From: Myxococcales bacterium
GTDB lineage: Bacteria > Myxococcota_A > Bradymonadia > Bradymonadales > Bradymonadaceae
Assembly (NCBI GenBank): GCA_007120035.1
Contig: SKON01000209.1
Span: 1-39,054 of the forward strand
Direction of reading: 5' to 3'
DNA: 39,054 bases
In this document: positions 24,817 through 35,500 of the stretch, one piece after another
Position numbering within the stretch: position 1 is the first letter of the stretch
How the letters are laid out: each line of letters begins with the position of its first letter
Position numbers and translations under genes: made by a program
Notes under the pieces: generated by a model
What the model was told of the DNA's origin: nothing
The model's database searches: none
What the model saw: only the letters and a program-made list of their open reading frames with translations

Positions 24817-25836
24817 ATGATTCACCGATTCCACCACTTCGTGGAACGGCCTCGTCCGTTCAAGCGCTTCTTGCGTCGTCCGGAGCCGGCCGAGCGATAC
24901 CTCGTGCGCACCGATGATGGGGTGCAACTCCATCTACGTCGGGTCCGGCGCCCCGGCGCCCGCCGGGGAGTCGCGGTGATGCTCCTTCACGGCCTCGCCG
25001 CCAATCACCAGGGGTTTCACTTCTCCCCGGACCTGTCTCTGGCTCGATGGCTCGCCGATCGGGGTCATGATGTCTGGCTTCCGGAGCTTCGTGGCCATGG
25101 AGAGAGCCGCCCCCACCGATTCGACTGGAGTCTCGAAGACTATCTGACCCTGGACCTCCCGGCGATCCTGGAAGGAGTCCAACGGTATAGCAGCGCTGAT
25201 GGGGTGCAATGGGTAGGCCATAGTATGGGGGGAATCCTTCTGATGGCCTACGGGATGCTGTACCCCGAGAGTCCCGTGGAGCGCGGCGTCGCCGTCGGAT
25301 CCGCACTGGACTACAAGGTAGGAGGCTCCGGTTTCGAAACCCTTTTGGCGATCCGTCCGGTCTTGCAACGGATGACTGCCATTCCCTACGGCACCTTGAT
25401 CCACCTGCTTTCTCCCGCGTTTGGCCGCGGTCTGGATGCTTTGGAGGTCTTCAACGCTTGGCCTTCCAATATCGACCCTCTCGTGAGCCGTGAGCTCCAC
25501 GCCCGGTGTTTTCACACGATTCCTGTGTCTCTATTGCGAAGCCTGGCGACCACATTCGACCCCGAGGGGCTTCGACTTCGCTCCGGCTTTCGTCTCGTCG
25601 AGGAAGCCGACCGGATCGCCTTTCCCATCCATCTCATCGGTGGCAGCAGAGATGCCCAGGTCCACCCGCAGGCTGTGGAACATACCGCCGGCTTGATCGG
25701 CGGGAACGCGACGGTAGAGATCCGTGGGCCTGACCTCGGTGATCGCGATCATTATGGCCACTGGGACCTCCTGGTCGGTCGTCGCGTATCCGCCGAGATC
25801 TGGCCCCAAATCGCCGACTTCCTTGAGACATCATGA
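24817..25836 (+). CDS. Alpha/beta-fold hydrolase
   Basis: 339 residues from the ATG at 24817, chosen because GGAGAG lies 4 nt upstream; an earlier in-frame ATG 18 codons up lacks a site. The fold landmarks are all present: the oxyanion motif LLHGLAANHQGF, ELRGHGESR, nucleophile elbow VGHSMGG, the acid in GGSRDAQVHP, and the late histidine in DRDHYGHWDLLVG. The large cap and the leading TDDGVQLHLRRVR resemble lipases and lysophospholipases of the AB-hydrolase group; the substrate is unknown. It has no signal peptide. The next gene begins 16 bp downstream on the same strand, so cotranscription is likely. Confidence 0.88.
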   Translation: MIHRFHHFVERPRPFKRFLRRPEPAERYLVRTDDGVQLHLRRVRRPGARRGVAVMLLHGLAANHQGFHFSPDLSLARWLADRGHDVWLPELRGHGESRPHRFDWSLEDYLTLDLPAILEGVQRYSSADGVQWVGHSMGGILLMAYGMLYPESPVERGVAVGSALDYKVGGSGFETLLAIRPVLQRMTAIPYGTLIHLLSPAFGRGLDALEVFNAWPSNIDPLVSRELHARCFHTIPVSLLRSLATTFDPEGLRLRSGFRLVEEADRIAFPIHLIGGSRDAQVHPQAVEHTAGLIGGNATVEIRGPDLGDRDHYGHWDLLVGRRVSAEIWPQIADFLETS

Positions 25837-25852
25837 CGTAGGCCTCAATATC

Positions 25853-27715
25853 ATGGGACTTCAGAAGAACTCTTGGGTGTCGGACCTCTTCGGTATCGAC
25901 CTGCGAACCCTCGCGGTGGTGCGCATCGTGGCGGCCATCACAGTCCTCGCGACGCTGGCGATCCTCTTTCAGGATGTCACTGAATTCTTCACTGACGATG
26001 GCATCTACCCTCGGGACCACTGGCTGTCACGGAGCCAGAACCCTTTCTGGGTCTCCTTCCACATGATCCGCGGCGAACTGTGGTGGCAAGTCCTCCTCTT
26101 CGCGGTTCAAGTCGTCTTAGCCCTGATGCTCTTAGTGGGCTACAAGACCCGGTTCGCGTCGATCGCGACCTGGATCCTGATGGTTTCCCTCTTCAACCGC
26201 ACACCTCCGATCGATCATCGGGGAGACACACTCCTGTGCCTCTTGCTGCTCTGGGGGGCGTTGACTCCCTGGGCCGCACGGTTCTCCGTCGACGCAGCCC
26301 TCAATACGGTCAAAGAGTTTCCCACCCGAGTCACCTCTTTCGCCACCGCGGGACTGATCCTTCAGATGCCATTAGTGTATTTCGTCAGCGTCCTCCTGAA
26401 GCTCGAAGACGGCTCCTGGCGTTTTCCTGACATGACCGCTGTCTTCTACTCTCTGAGTCCAGAGTACGTAACCCCCTTTGGCGCCTGGTTGGTCCAGATT
26501 CAACCGTTCTGGGCCACCCAGGCGAAGACCGTTTTTACACTGGTCGCCGAAGGGGTCGGTCCGTTGCTCATGTTCTTCATATTTGTCGCTCCCGGAGTGC
26601 GACATCGTTGGCTCCCACGCTTGCGATGGATCGCCATCGGCGCTCTGACCCTGATGCAGTTGGGGTTGGCCGTCACTGTGGCGGTCGGTCTCTTCCCCCT
26701 GATCTCGACCCTGGGTCTTCTGCCTGCCCTTCCAGCTACCCTCTGGGATCGATGGTCTCGAACCGCCCGCGTTCAGCGAGCATCCCAGACCACGATCTTT
26801 TTCCATCCCGACTGTGGGTTCTGCAAAAAGGCGGCGCTCTTGATTCGCCAGCTCCTCCTGCCCAACTCCACCGCAGTTCTCCCCGCGTCTGCGGATCCGA
26901 CGATTGTCGAAGAGATGACCCAGCGGAACTCCTGGATCGTGCGTGATGGTGAAGGCGCCCTGCATGATCGGTATGGGGCGTTTCTTCTTCTTATCTCGGT
27001 CTCTCCCTGGGCATTCGTTTTGTACTACCCGCTGCGTGCTCTCTCGTTCGTCGGAGATCCCCTCTACCGATGGATCGCTGAAAACCGGAACGTCACGGGA
27101 CATCTGACGCAGGGATTGGAGTTTCGGCCGTACCGTGTCAGGGCTGGGCTGGTTGTGACTCTACTCTCCGCTCTCCTGATGACGAACATGCTCTACTCAA
27201 ATGTGGATAGCGTCGTGTACGGCTCCACCGGTGAGTGGCACTCCCCGGTGGAGCTTCGGCGCTTTCAGAGGTCCCTGCGGATCCACCAGAACTGGCGAAT
27301 GTTTGTCAGCCCCTACCTGTGGTCCAACTACTACGTCATTCACGGTACCCTCCTCGACGGCACGGAGGTTCAACTCTTCGCCGGGGGACCGATTCACCTG
27401 ACTCCTGAGCCCATGGCCTGGGACCCTCCGTCGGAGCTTCGATCCTACGCCATCTACAAGAACTATCGATGGCGCCTCTACCTGCAGACCATCCGCGACT
27501 CCACCGGTTCTAACGACCGGGGCCCCTACGCTTCGTATGTCTGCCGAACCTGGAACCAGCATCATTTCGGTGACGAACGCCTCGACACCCTTCGCTTCTA
27601 TCGCATGGTCCGAACCCGCGATCTCCTCCGAGACCCCTTCCTTGACGAGGCCGAACAACGGCTCCTCTGGCGCCACTGGTGCTTCGGTCGACCCGCTGAC
27701 GATCAGGACGACTGA
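25853..27715 (+). CDS. HTTM-domain membrane protein fused to a DCC (DUF393) thiol-disulfide domain
   Basis: 620 residues. Residues about 10-310 carry seven or more hydrophobic helices in the horizontally-transferred-transmembrane (HTTM) pattern: RIVAAITVLATLAIL, DGIYPRDH, a long amphipathic region, DHRGDTLLCLLLLWGALTP and VYFVSVLLKLEDGSWR. HTTM is the membrane domain of vitamin K-dependent carboxylase relatives. At about 320-440 a DCC/DUF393 domain starts with IFFHPDCGFCKKAALLI (redox CxxC). A further helix and a roughly 150-residue hydrophilic C-terminal part follow, with WRMFVSPYLWSNYYVIHGTLLDG. This order is reminiscent of fused HTTM-DCC membrane proteins of unknown role. A dispersed-repeat copy (26581-26605) is read in frame as VAPGVRH between two helices. 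Confidence 0.85.
   Translation: MGLQKNSWVSDLFGIDLRTLAVVRIVAAITVLATLAILFQDVTEFFTDDGIYPRDHWLSRSQNPFWVSFHMIRGELWWQVLLFAVQVVLALMLLVGYKTRFASIATWILMVSLFNRTPPIDHRGDTLLCLLLLWGALTPWAARFSVDAALNTVKEFPTRVTSFATAGLILQMPLVYFVSVLLKLEDGSWRFPDMTAVFYSLSPEYVTPFGAWLVQIQPFWATQAKTVFTLVAEGVGPLLMFFIFVAPGVRHRWLPRLRWIAIGALTLMQLGLAVTVAVGLFPLISTLGLLPALPATLWDRWSRTARVQRASQTTIFFHPDCGFCKKAALLIRQLLLPNSTAVLPASADPTIVEEMTQRNSWIVRDGEGALHDRYGAFLLLISVSPWAFVLYYPLRALSFVGDPLYRWIAENRNVTGHLTQGLEFRPYRVRAGLVVTLLSALLMTNMLYSNVDSVVYGSTGEWHSPVELRRFQRSLRIHQNWRMFVSPYLWSNYYVIHGTLLDGTEVQLFAGGPIHLTPEPMAWDPPSELRSYAIYKNYRWRLYLQTIRDSTGSNDRGPYASYVCRTWNQHHFGDERLDTLRFYRMVRTRDLLRDPFLDEAEQRLLWRHWCFGRPADDQDD
26581..26605 (-). repeat. Dispersed dyad element, copy J, inside the HTTM gene
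   Basis: Minus-strand core GTCGCACTCCGGGAGCGAC. It has a compensating arm change (GAGCGAC) so that four of the first five arm positions still pair. The plus strand encodes VAPGVRH in a loop between predicted helices. Confidence 0.7.
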
Positions 27716-27734
27716 TCGTCCCACCACCCCTCAG

Positions 27735-27761
27735 AATTGTCGCACTCCGGGCGTGACAATT
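27735..27761 (+). repeat. Dispersed dyad element, copy K, most symmetric copy
   Basis: AATTGTC at the left end and GACAATT at the right end are perfectly inverted around GCACTCCGGGCGT. It lies 20 bp after the HTTM-DCC gene and about 135 bp before pfaD, so it may act on the end of one unit or the promoter of the next. Confidence 0.85.
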
Positions 27762-27819
27762 TCCACTGGTGGTATCGATTTCTTCCGGTGGCGACCGTCG
27801 TTTCTCCCCGGGGTCCGGC

Positions 27820-27848
27820 TTGACCCTTCCACACTGTTCGGGCAGGTT
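27820..27848 (+). promoter_or_regulatory. Tentative promoter of the pfa operon
   Basis: TTGACC (27820-27825) is a good -35 box, with a 17-bp spacer to a poor -10 candidate CAGGTT (27843-27848), about 45 bp before the first gene. The -10 match is weak, so this is only a suggestion. Confidence 0.2.
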
Positions 27849-27895
27849 ACCTCTCCCAGTAGACGAGATTTTCCGCAGGCACAGGAGTGAGTCTC

Positions 27896-29449
27896 TTGTC
27901 GTTCGACAGCCCCCAACTTGTAGATGCGGCCCAACGCTTCCGGGACACCGCCCTGATCATCCGAGACCCCGGCTCCGGGGCGATCGGAGTCGCTTTCGGT
28001 CAGACCCCGGCGGGCGTCGAACACCTGGCAACCTTGCCCCCTCTCTTTCCCGAGTGGCTCGGCAATCGGGGGTTCTGCGAGACCCATGGGGTGCGGTTTC
28101 CCTACGTGGGAGGCGCCATGGCCAACGGTATCGCCAGTCCCGCCATGGTGATCGCGCTGGCACGATCAGGGATGCTGGGGTTTCTGGGGACCGCCGGGCT
28201 CTCACTCCACCAGATGGAGGAGTATCTCCGCGTCACCTCCTCGGAGCTCGACGCCCATGGCGCCAGCTGGGGGGCGAATCTGATCCATTCCCCCCAAGAG
28301 CCAGGTCTGGAGATGGCCACGGTGGAGCTCTTTCTCCGCCACGGTGTCCGACGGGTGTCGGCGTCGGCATTTATGCGCCTTACTCCGGCAGCGGTGCGAT
28401 TCTCTGCCTCCGGACTCGCTGCAGGACCGGACGGCGAAACCCGCCGTCCCCACAAACTCTTCGCCAAGATCTCACGGCCCGAGGTTGCGTCCGCTTTTCT
28501 GTCGCCACCGCCCCTTCGAATCCTCGACGAGCTCGTGGCACAGGGACTACTCACCCGTGACGAGGCTCGACTCGCCAGGGACCTGCCGGTCGCCACGGAC
28601 CTGATCGTCGAGAGCGACTCTGGAGGCCACACGGACAATCGACCCCTCTCGGCGCTCTTTCCCGTGATCGCCGCGCTCCGTTCCGAGATCGCCCGGGAAC
28701 ACCCGGGGGCCGCCCAGGTCCACCTGGGAGCCGCCGGCGGTCTCGGTACCCCCGAGGCTGTCGCAGCAGCCTTCGCCCTGGGCGCAGACTTCGTCCTCAC
28801 CGGGTCCATCAATCAGGCCTCTGTCGAGGCCGCCCAGTCACCGACCGCCAAGGCGATGCTCGCCCAGGCGTCCTTCTCCGACTGCACCATGGCCCCCGCC
28901 GGCGATATGTTCGAGATGGGCGTCGAAGTCCAAGTGCTCCGTCGCGGAACTCTCTTCGCCCAACGGGCCCGAAAGCTCTTCGAGATCTACTCTCTCTACG
29001 ACGGAATCGACGAGATCCCTCCCGAGATTCGCGAACGCCTCGAGAGAGAGATCTTCCAGGCCTCCATGGAAGAGATCTGGTCCCAGACGGCAGACTACTT
29101 CCGAGACGCTGATCCTACACAACTCCAACGGGCGGAGTCTGACGAGAAGCACCGCCTGGCCCTGGTCTGCCGATGGTACCTGGGCCTCTCCAGTAAGTGG
29201 TCGATCCAGGGGACCGAAGACCGCCGAATGGACTATCAGATCTGGATGGGGCCCGCCCAGGGGGCGTTCAACCAGTGGGTCGGCGGCACCTTCCTGGAGC
29301 CCTGGGAGCACCGGCAGGTCGCCCAGATGGCCTTGAACCTCCTGGAGGGGGCCGCTGTCGTCACCCGCGCCCACCAGCTCCGAACCTACGGATGCCCCAT
29401 GCCGCCGGCGGCCTTCCAGTGGGTCCCACGGCCCATCGAATTGGGCTGA
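27896..29449 (+). CDS. pfaD: PUFA synthase enoyl reductase subunit (PfaD / myxobacterial Pfa1 type)
   Basis: FMN-dependent trans-acting enoyl reductase of the iterative polyunsaturated-fatty-acid synthase. About 517 residues. TIM-barrel of the 2-nitropropane-dioxygenase type: GGAMANGIASPAMVIALARSGMLGFLGTAG, GANLIHSP, the ESDSGGHTDNRP motif, VHLGAAGGLGTPEAVAAAFALGADFVLTGSINQ, then APAGDMFEMGVEVQVLRRGTLFAQRA, and the C-terminal MDYQIWMGPAQGAFNQWV signature of PfaD. I prefer the TTG at 27896, which has AGGAG 8 nt upstream; a GTG at 27887 in the same frame would sit on top of that site. First gene of the pfa locus; the next begins 107 bp on. Myxobacterial clusters have the same order, ER gene first. 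Confidence 0.94.
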   Translation: MSFDSPQLVDAAQRFRDTALIIRDPGSGAIGVAFGQTPAGVEHLATLPPLFPEWLGNRGFCETHGVRFPYVGGAMANGIASPAMVIALARSGMLGFLGTAGLSLHQMEEYLRVTSSELDAHGASWGANLIHSPQEPGLEMATVELFLRHGVRRVSASAFMRLTPAAVRFSASGLAAGPDGETRRPHKLFAKISRPEVASAFLSPPPLRILDELVAQGLLTRDEARLARDLPVATDLIVESDSGGHTDNRPLSALFPVIAALRSEIAREHPGAAQVHLGAAGGLGTPEAVAAAFALGADFVLTGSINQASVEAAQSPTAKAMLAQASFSDCTMAPAGDMFEMGVEVQVLRRGTLFAQRARKLFEIYSLYDGIDEIPPEIRERLEREIFQASMEEIWSQTADYFRDADPTQLQRAESDEKHRLALVCRWYLGLSSKWSIQGTEDRRMDYQIWMGPAQGAFNQWVGGTFLEPWEHRQVAQMALNLLEGAAVVTRAHQLRTYGCPMPPAAFQWVPRPIELG

Positions 29450-29556
29450 ACATGCCAGCGCTGTACCTTCTGAAATCTACCTTGTATGCTCCCGCTCCCG
29501 TCGCGTTCGGCGACGAGACTTGCGTATAGAGTACCCGCTGTACCGGAGATGGTTTC

Positions 29557-32500
29557 ATGGTGTTTCAACCCCCCAGGTGCCCCGATGTCGCGGTCGTTGG
29601 TGTCAGCGCGCTCTTCCCCGATTCTGTTGGAAAGGGTGGATTCTGGCGCAATATCCTGGAAGGAAACGACCTGATCACCGACGTGCCCCCCTCCCACTGG
29701 CTCATCGAGGACTACTTCGACCCCGACCCGGGCGACGCCGATAAGACCTACTGCAAGAGGGGTGGATTTCTCCCCGAGGTGGACTTCGATCCCGTGGCGT
29801 TCGGGATCCCCCCCAAGGTGATCCCGGCCACGGACACCACTCAGCTGATCGCCCTGATCGTGGCCCGCCAGGTCCTCGAAGACGCCTTCGCCGAGCAGTT
29901 CGACACCATGGATCGGGAGCGCATGAGCATCATCCTCGGCGTCACGGCCGGGCAAGAACTCCTGATCCAGGCCGCCGCTCGTCTCCAACGCCCGCAATGG
30001 CTGGCTGCTCTGCGCCAGGAGGGGATCCCCGAGGACAAGGCGCAGGTTATCTGCGATCGGATCGCCGAGAAATACACCCCCTGGCAGGAGAACACCTTCC
30101 CTGGACTCCTCGGCAACGTCGTCGCCGGTCGGATCGCCAACCGCTTCGACCTCGGCGGCACCAACTGCATCACTGACGCCGCCTGCGCCTCCTCCCTCTC
30201 GGCACTCTCCATGGGCCTTCAGGAGCTCTACCTGGGGACCTCCGATGTCGTTATCACCGGTGGGGTGGACTGCTTCAACGACATCTTCATGTACATGTGC
30301 TTCACGAAGACCCCGGCGCTCTCCCGCTCCGGAGACTGCCGACCCTTCGCCGACGGCGCCGATGGAACTCTGATGGGGGAGGGCCTGGGGATGTTTGCCC
30401 TGAAGCGCCTCGAAGACGCCGAGCGCGACGGCGACCAGGTCTACGCCGTGGTCAAGGGAATCGGCTCCGCCTCAGATGGCCGCTCCCTCTCCGTGTACGC
30501 TCCGCTCCCCGAGGGGCAAGCCCGGGCGCTGCGGCGAGCCCATGAACAGGCCGGGGTGGGACCGGAGACCATCGAACTCGTAGAAGCCCACGGGACTGGA
30601 ACCCGCGCCGGTGATGTCGCCGAATTCGAAGGCCTTCGACTGGCCTTCGGCGACACCGACACCGACATCGATGAGGCCTGGTGCGCCCTGGGCTCCGTGA
30701 AGAGCCAGATCGGCCACACCAAAGCCGCCGCCGGCGCCGCCGGTCTTTTCAAGGTGGTTATGGCCCTCCTTCACAAGGTCCTCCCCCCGACCATCAAGGT
30801 CGAAGAGCCAAGCAATAGGCTCCCCCTCGACAAGAGTCCCTTCTACATCAACACCGCGTCTCGACCGTGGATCCGGGGCGCCGAACACCCTCGGCGAGCG
30901 GGCTTGAGCTCCTTTGGCTTCGGCGGCAGCAACTTCCACGTCGTCCTCGAGGAGTACCAGGGCCCTCATCGTCCCCAACGAATCCGCGCGCTCCCGGCCG
31001 AACTCTTTTGCCTCTCCGATGATGAGATCGCCAGTCTACACGGCCAGATTGTCGCACTCAGGGACCAACAAAACCGTGTCCCAGAGCGCTCCGAAGACCA
31101 ACGAGAGCTCCTCGCCACGCTCGCCCGCACCAGCCAAGAGTCTTTCCGCGCCGACGCTTCATTTCGGCTCACCTTCGTCGCTCAGTCCCTCTCGGATCTC
31201 TTCGAGCAATGTCGCACCCTGGGCGACCGACTCCTGTCCGAGGGTGATGCCCCACCGGAGTTTGAGACCCCCGCCGGCGCCGTGTTCCGCCACAACACCC
31301 GCCACACCGGCCAGCTAGCAGGGCTTTTCCCTGGGCAGGGCAGCCAGTACGTGGAGATGGGCATGGACCTGGCCATTCACTTTGATGCAGCTCGTCGCGT
31401 GTGGGACCAGGCCTCGGATCGACATCCCGGGCTGGCTCGAAAGGTCTTTCCTCCGCCGGTCTTCGATGACCTCGCCAGAGGGGCGCAGCAGGAGGAGCTC
31501 ACCCGAACCGAGTGGGCCCAGCCGGCGATCGGCGTCGACAGTGCCGCCAAGTGGTCACTCCTGCAAGCCCTCGGCCTCTCCGTGGATCTCGTGGCGGGTC
31601 ATTCCTTCGGCGAGGTAACGGCCCTGATGGCCTCAGGCGTACTGGACGTCGACGCCATGGTCGACGTGGCTCGCCGCCGCGGTGAGTTGATGGCCGAGGC
31701 GGCGGCGTCTACCTCGGGAGCGATGACCGCCGTTCGAGCCAGCGCCGCCGAGCTTCGAGAGATGTTGGAGGAGTGCGAAGCCGCCGTCGAGATCGCCAAC
31801 GACAACGGCCCTCGCCAGGTGGTGATCTCCGGCCCCACCGAGGCGGTCGAGGCGGCCGAGGCGTTTCTGGAAGAACGCCTTGTGGCCTTCACCCGCTTAC
31901 CCGTCGCCACAGCCTTCCATTCCCCCGTCGTCGCCGACGCCACGGTCCCGTTCGCGGAGTTTCTCGGTGGCGTAAAGCTCGGCGCCCCCACGGTTCCGAT
32001 CTACGCCAACGTCACCGCCCAGCCCCACGGACTCACTCCGAAAGAGATCCGCGAGACTCTGACTCGTCAGATCGAGAGCCCCGTACGATTCGTCGAGAGC
32101 ATCGAGGCCATGGTGGAGGAGGGCGCAACGACCTTCCTTGAGATCGGCCCCGGCTCGGTCCTCTCTAACCTCGTTCGGCAAATCCTGCGCGGAAAAGAAG
32201 TGGAGATCGTCAGCCTCGATCGGCGGGGACAAGACGGCGTCCTCTCCCTCCTCAAAGGCCTGGGTCATCTGGCCGCTCTCGGCGTGGAACTCTCCTTTGA
32301 CGCGCTCTGGGACGGATACGCCGACCCCATCGACCCTCGGGAGATCCCCCGATCGAAGTTCACGGTTCGCCTCAACGGCGCAAACTTCGACCGCCCCTAT
32401 CCACCCCCTTCACCAGACGATCTGCCTCCCCCCAATCCGCCCGCACCTGCCTCGCTGCCTTCCCGAGCGAGTCAAACCCCGGCGAGTCAAACCCCGGCGA

Positions 32501-35500
32501 TGCAAACCGCCGCACCCAACCCAACCCCAAAGCCTTCCCCGAGAACACCTATGAGTGACGATAAAGCGACCGCGTTCGCTGCTTACCAACGGGCGTTAGC
32601 AGAAAGCCACATGGCCTATCTGAAGTTGATGGAGGAATCCGTCGCCCAGGCACAAATGGCCTACATGCGAGCGATGGAAAACTCCTTCGCTCATTGGTGT
32701 GGTGCGGAACCGTCGGCCACCACGACTGATGTACCTAGGGTCGCGCAGCCCGCTCCCCAACCGGCTCCACAGCGCCCGGCCCAGGCCGCGCGACCCCAGC
32801 CGCCGCAACCACCCATCCCGGCTCCGCCGCCTTCTCCCACCATCCCGTCGCCAGCTCCCAGAGCTGTCACCCCGGTGAGCCCCTCGAAGACCCCGGCGAA
32901 CGGTGTACCCTCGGTGGACCTCCCTGCAGTGATGCTCACCGTCGTCGCCGACAAGACGGGATACCCGGTAGAGATGCTCGAACCCTCCATGGGTTTGGAG
33001 GCCGACCTTGGCATCGATTCGATCAAGCGGGTAGAGATCCTCTCCGCCGTCCAAGAAGAGGTCTCGGACCTCCCCGACCTCGACCCCGGTGAACTCGCCG
33101 CACTGCGAACCCTCGGGGAGATCACGAACCACCTCCAGCAATTGCTCGGTGCCGCGCCGGCGACCCCGGCGACCCCGGCCCCGGCGAACGAGACCCCGAA
33201 GGTGAACGGACAGCCCTCAGACCTGCAGGCGGTCTTGATGACCGTGGTCGCTGAGAAGACTGGATATCCCGAGGAGATGCTTGAGCCCTCCATGGCCCTG
33301 GAGGCGGATCTGGGCATCGACTCCATCAAACGGGTCGAGATCCTATCGGCTCTCCAGGACCAGGTCCCCGACCTACCGGAGACCGACCCTGGAGACATGG
33401 CGGCCTTGAAGACCCTCGGCGAGATTGTCGGGTACTTCTCCGACGCCGATGGGGGAGGACAGCGCCTGGGAAAGCCTGAACCGTCGGCGGTGTCCGTCGC
33501 GCCAACACGTGCTGTCGCCGTGTTGATCGACGCACCGTCGGCGGGTTGGAATCTCCTGACGCCTTCTGCCATCACGATTCTTGCGGACCAACAGGGCGTC
33601 GCCGAAGAGCTTCAGGGTCTCCTGTCACAAGCCGGCTACTCCACACAGATCTGTGACGAACTCGCCGGTCCCGCTTCCCAGCTCATCGACCTCCGCGGCT
33701 TGGACAGGCCGGCCGAGCGCGCCGATGCCCTCGAATTCCAGCGGCGGGCCTTCTCGACGGCTCGGACCCTGGCCGCCGGCAGACCCGAGACCTACCTCGT
33801 GGCCTGGGATGGGGGCGGAGTTCTGGGGGTAACGTCACACCCGGAGTGCGACATTTCCCCCTGGCTGGGGGGATTTTCGGCGCTCGCCAAGACCGCCGCC
33901 CGGGAATGGGAGTTCGCGTCCGTTCGAGGCGTGGATATTGACACCGGGAGCACAACGCCCGAAGTGGTGGCCCGGCGACTCCTCAAGGAACTCACCGATG
34001 CAGGGCCGGAGATCGAAATCGGCATCGACGCCGCCGGTGTTCGCCGCACCATCTGCACGAAGACACGCCCTCTCGAGGACTCCACGAGCCCCTTTGTCGG
34101 CGACGACGATATCCTCGTAGCGACCGGAGGCGCCCGTGGCGTGACAGCATCCTGCCTCGTGGCCCTCGCCAGACGCGCGAAACCGACGATGATTCTCCTG
34201 GGGCGGACCGCTCTGAATGGCGAGCCTCCCGAGACCCGCGGAGCTGTGGACGACGCCGGGATCAAACGAGCACTCTTGGAGCGCGCGAAAGCGACCGGGG
34301 AGTCGCTCTCCCCGGCGGAGCTCGGCCGCCAGGCCACACAGATCCTCCGAGAGCGCGAGGTCCGAGACACCCTCGAGGCGATCGAAGCCACCGGCGCTGT
34401 CGCGCGCTATCTGGTGGCCGATGTACGGGACCGAGACAGCTTGCACTCGGCGATCGAGACCGTCCGTCAAGACCACGGCGCACCCACGATCCTCGTCCAC
34501 GCCGCAGGCGTCCTCGCCGACCGCCGGATCGCCGACAAGACCGATGAGCAGTTCCGGTTCGTCTTCGACACCAAGGTCGACGGGTTGAGCTCCCTCCTGG
34601 AGGTCACCGAGGATGATCCCCTGCGAGGTCTGGTCGTGTTCTCCTCCGTCGCCGCGCGAACCGGCAACCCCGGGCAGGTCGACTACGCCATGGCGAACGA
34701 GACCCTCAACAAGGTCGTCACGGCCTGGGCCGACGAACCGAACCGCCGGGGCGTCTCCCTGAACTGGGGACCCTGGGACGGTGGTATGGTCGACGAGTCT
34801 CTCCGAAAGCACTTCGCTGCCCGCGGGGTGTCGTTGATCGACCTCCAGGGCGGCGCCGAAGCCTTCTGCGACGAAGTCTTGAGCCCCGATGGCCCCACGG
34901 AGATCGTCCTCGGCGATGATCTCCCCACCATGACCGGGGGCCGAACCCTGATCAGCCTGGGGCCCCGTTCTCATCCGGAGCTGCGGGGGCACTCCATCGA
35001 TGGCCGCGTCGTCGTTCCCGCCGCCTTTGCACTCCATACGCTGACCGCCCTCGCCAGAACTGCCCACAGGGATCGCCACCTTCAGAGCGTCGATGACTTC
35101 AAGGTCCTCTCCGGGATCGTCCTCGACGACTTCGAGGATCTCGACGTGGGGGTTCGGTTCGCCCTGGTGGCAACACCGGACGTGGACGGCCGTGTCCGCC
35201 TCGAGCTGCAGGACCTCGATGGAGCGGTCCACTACCGGGCCACCGCAACCTACGGAGATGTCGCACCCCGGGTGGAGCCGATCCATGAGCCGGAGCAGTT
35301 CTCAACCCCCAGGTGGGACGCCGACTCCGCCTACCGAGACGTCCTCTTTCATCGAGATGCCTTTCAGGTGATGGAGACCCTCGACGGGGTGGGCGATGAC
35401 TTCGCCCGAGCCATGCTCCGGGAGGCCTCTTCTTCGGTGATTCTCGACACGGGGCTGCAGCTCGCGCTGCTTCAGGGCGTGGCCCGCGATGGTCGCACGA

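Noticed and set aside
29450-29556. Separate promoter between pfaD and pfaA
   Set aside because: Some AT-rich hexamers are present (TATGCT, TATAGA), but none forms a convincing -35/-10 pair; read-through from pfaD is simpler.
31047-31072. Further possible dyad copy in pfaA (GTCGCACTCAGGGA), and weak ones at about 31207 and 35259
   Set aside because: Only the left arm and centre match; the right arm is lost, and such matches are expected by chance in this coding sequence.
33835-35286. Long open frame on the minus strand opposite pfaA (about 480 codons)
   Set aside because: It is antisense to well-recognised ketoreductase and dehydratase-like domains and shows only GC-driven low-complexity composition.
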